Below, in pieces: positions 6,096 through 7,979 of a stretch of DNA of 7,979 nucleotides. A program made the position numbers and the translations under genes. Under the pieces are notes generated by a model. That model was not told the origin of the DNA, did not search any database, and saw only the letters and a list, made by a program, of their open reading frames with translations. Numbering within the stretch: the first letter of the stretch is position 1; each line of letters opens with the position of its first letter. The stretch comes from Candidatus Delongbacteria bacterium (GTDB lineage: Bacteria; Delongbacteria; UBA4055), in the NCBI GenBank assembly GCA_027858795.1, contig JAQICF010000032.1:1-7979 (forward strand). Reading direction: 5' to 3'.

Positions 6096-6881
6096 TTGAG
6101 AAAAAGTTATATTTTTTTTATACTTGGAATTTTTTATAGCCAGATATTATTGGCATCTTTCGAAAATATAACGATCTCACCTAATGCGATAGCATTAGGA
6201 AATATCTCAGGTTTTCAGGTAGGTGATACCTCTATCCCATATTTAAATAGTGACAAGTTATTCATAAGTTTAAATTACTTATACCCTTACGGATTATCTG
6301 AAATATCTCGTGAAGATGTATCCATTCAGGCTAAAATATTCGGAGCAAATTCATTTTTCAGAGTTGTGAATTTTGGTAATAGTACCTACAGAGAAAATAC
6401 CTTGCAATTTTCAGCATCTTTTTTCAGGTTGAAAGATATTACGATCAGTCCAGGGTTATCATTATTCTATCTTCACACAGAATTTGAAAATACTTTTTCT
6501 GCAGGATTTGATATTACAGCTTTTTATAAAATATTCGATAATTTTGAAGGATTATGTTCAATTAAAAATTTATATGCTTATGAAACAGATAACATCGATA
6601 TTCCACTAGAAATGTTCTTGAATTTACATTATTCACCAACTGAAGTTTTGGATGTTTATCTGGGAATAGAAAAAGATGATAGGTATAAAGCAAATCTCAA
6701 AACTGGAATCAGTTATTTACCGATCGAATATTTAAGAATATCAATAGGCTACAACTTTGAACCTAAAAGTTTGAACACTGGTTTTAACATAAATTATCTA
6801 AATTATCGATTTTTTTACGCACTTTCATACCATTTTGACTTAGAATATTCACATGCAATTGGTATAATGTATGAGATCTAA
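6096..6881 (+). CDS. Exported beta-barrel-like outer membrane protein (PorV/UPF0164-like)
   Basis: A Sec signal peptide is visible: RK near the N-terminus, a hydrophobic core (YIFFILGIFYSQILL) and a likely cleavage after A20. The 241-residue mature part alternates polar and hydrophobic residues in short strands and is rich in Phe, Tyr and Asn. ISPNAIALGNISG (27-39) recalls the start of PorV/UPF0164-type barrels, where an ALGG-like motif follows the signal. The C-terminus, HFDLEYSHAIGIMYEI, resembles the last strands of such barrels, which often read LGxSHxxGixY. There are no catalytic motifs, so the specific role is unknown; an outer membrane location is inferred. The TTG start is supported by AAGGAG 6 nt upstream and keeps the signal peptide intact. 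The 3' end overlaps the next gene by 11 bp, so the two are probably translated together. Confidence 0.7.
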   Translation: MRKSYIFFILGIFYSQILLASFENITISPNAIALGNISGFQVGDTSIPYLNSDKLFISLNYLYPYGLSEISREDVSIQAKIFGANSFFRVVNFGNSTYRENTLQFSASFFRLKDITISPGLSLFYLHTEFENTFSAGFDITAFYKIFDNFEGLCSIKNLYAYETDNIDIPLEMFLNLHYSPTEVLDVYLGIEKDDRYKANLKTGISYLPIEYLRISIGYNFEPKSLNTGFNINYLNYRFFYALSYHFDLEYSHAIGIMYEI

Positions 6882-7979
6882 GATTTTATTGTTTTTATTT
6901 CTGATAGTATTTTCATTGTCAGGTATAGATCAAAGTGACCTGTCCGAAGAATCACTTGTAAATCTACTTGACCACTTTAGATCAAATCCGATTAATATTA
7001 ATAAAGCTTCAGAGAATGAAATATATTCTCTGCCATACATCAGTGAGATAACTGCTTCCAAGATATATAATCATATTACACAAAAGGGTAAGATCGAGAA
7101 TCTCAATGAACTTATAACCACAGGTTTAATATCTTCAGATATAGCTTTGATATTACAAGAAATTATCATTTTTGAAGAAGAAAAATTACCACCAAGTAGC
7201 TTATTTTATCAATTTAGAACTAAAAGAATATTGGAAAAATCTGTAGGATATCAGGATTCAAACTATTTAGGTAATCGTAGTTATTTTTCAAACAAATTAA
7301 AATTCAAATCGGATCGTCTCAAGTTAAACTTCCTAACGGAGAAAGAATCAGGTGAGATATTATATACTGATAATTTGAAATTTTCAATTGAATATAATGA
7401 TAATGCAACTAAGGTGATTGCCGGGAATTATAATTTTTTCTCAGCAACCAAATTATTACAATATGAAACGATGTTCATAGATCCATATTCTGTTAAACAG
7501 AGTTTTAAATTTCATAATCATGCAAGATCAAGTTTATCAAGCATGGATTACTATGGGTTTAAAGGAATATATGTTTCACAATCATTTATGCATTCAAATC
7601 TAGCACTTTTTTTCGGTGAAAAACCAATTTCGGTAGTTTTATCTGACAATATGATAAATTCAGTCAATCTTAATGCATACACAAGAACAGAAACTGAGAT
7701 AGGCAGATATCATAACGAAAAGCATTATTTCAAAGGTGTTTCATATCAATTTATTTATGAAGATTTTTCAAGTTATCTCTCAATTGCAGATGAAAGTTAT
7801 TCGAAAGAGCTTAGCGTTGATTCAAGATTACATAATGGACTCCTTGGTGAGTTCCAAATTAAGAAAAAATTTAATAATAATTTTTTCGTGGAAATAAATG
7901 ATGCTACTGATTTTAGTAATAATAATTTGGTTTTAAACTCTCTATTTAAATCAAAGAAAGTGAAGTTAAATTTATATCT
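6871..7979 (+). CDS. Helix-hairpin-helix plus outer-membrane barrel protein (3' end outside window)
   Basis: The frame is open from ATG 6871 to the right edge: 369 codons without a stop, so the gene is partial. An in-frame TAA at 6865-6867 rules out an earlier start. Residues 1-18 (MRSKILLFLFLIVFSLSG) look like a signal peptide. Residues 39-88 are a ComEA-like helix-hairpin-helix (NPININKASENEIYSLPYIS, then NLNELITTG). The rest is strand-rich, with TEKESGE (156-162) where family members have AEKDxGE, and VIAGNYNFFSATKLL (182-196) where they have a GDYxxxxGQGL-like motif. From family knowledge this matches the 600-700-residue exported HhH/beta-barrel proteins of Bacteroidetes-like bacteria, whose function is not established. 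Export makes a role in cytoplasmic DNA repair unlikely; DNA binding at the surface or a purely structural HhH are both possible. No Shine-Dalgarno is seen, so it may be coupled to the overlapping upstream gene. Confidence 0.8.
   Translation, partial: MRSKILLFLFLIVFSLSGIDQSDLSEESLVNLLDHFRSNPININKASENEIYSLPYISEITASKIYNHITQKGKIENLNELITTGLISSDIALILQEIIIFEEEKLPPSSLFYQFRTKRILEKSVGYQDSNYLGNRSYFSNKLKFKSDRLKLNFLTEKESGEILYTDNLKFSIEYNDNATKVIAGNYNFFSATKLLQYETMFIDPYSVKQSFKFHNHARSSLSSMDYYGFKGIYVSQSFMHSNLALFFGEKPISVVLSDNMINSVNLNAYTRTETEIGRYHNEKHYFKGVSYQFIYEDFSSYLSIADESYSKELSVDSRLHNGLLGEFQIKKKFNNNFFVEINDATDFSNNNLVLNSLFKSKKVKLNLY

Overview
The window is AT-rich and looks like chromosomal DNA from a bacterium of the FCB (Fibrobacteres-Chlorobi-Bacteroidetes) superphylum or a related candidate phylum; I cannot name the lineage. 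Three things point there. The promoter of the tRNA operon has a TAnnTTTG-type -7 element (TATCTTTGC). The last gene belongs to a helix-hairpin-helix plus beta-barrel family that I associate with Bacteroidetes-like genomes. The gene before it encodes a small exported beta-barrel protein ending in aromatic, strand-like sequence. No phage, transposon, plasmid or CRISPR genes are visible, so this is mostly housekeeping DNA with one odd protein and an unusually structured tRNA region.

Plus strand, 1-3289: a 751-residue protein with a metallo-beta-lactamase/beta-CASP fold whose metal ligands are all substituted (a probable pseudoenzyme), then queE (7-carboxy-7-deazaguanine synthase, queuosine-type pathway) 10 bp later, then a small Dabb-domain protein with a TTG start and a strong Shine-Dalgarno site. 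Minus strand, 3307-4440: hemW, a radical-SAM heme chaperone, convergent with the Dabb gene and separated from it by 17 bp.

4441-5194 has no protein gene. It holds an FCB-type promoter, tRNA-Ser(UGA), a spacer with three hairpins built on the same CAAGAGT/ACTCTTG arms (two inside a perfect 25-nt direct repeat), tRNA-Ser(GCU), a strong intrinsic terminator, and an 85-nt imperfect palindrome bounded by GTACTAC copies.

Plus strand, 5195-7979: a three-gene set with almost no spacing. XerD-type tyrosine recombinase is followed after 1 bp by an exported beta-barrel-like protein, which overlaps by 11 bp the start of a helix-hairpin-helix/outer-membrane-barrel protein that runs off the right edge. 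The last two proteins probably act in the envelope; XerD is a cytoplasmic DNA recombinase and is probably only co-transcribed with them.

The most interesting items are the apparently dead beta-CASP protein with its unrecognised N-terminal half, and the structured repeats around the two serine tRNAs.
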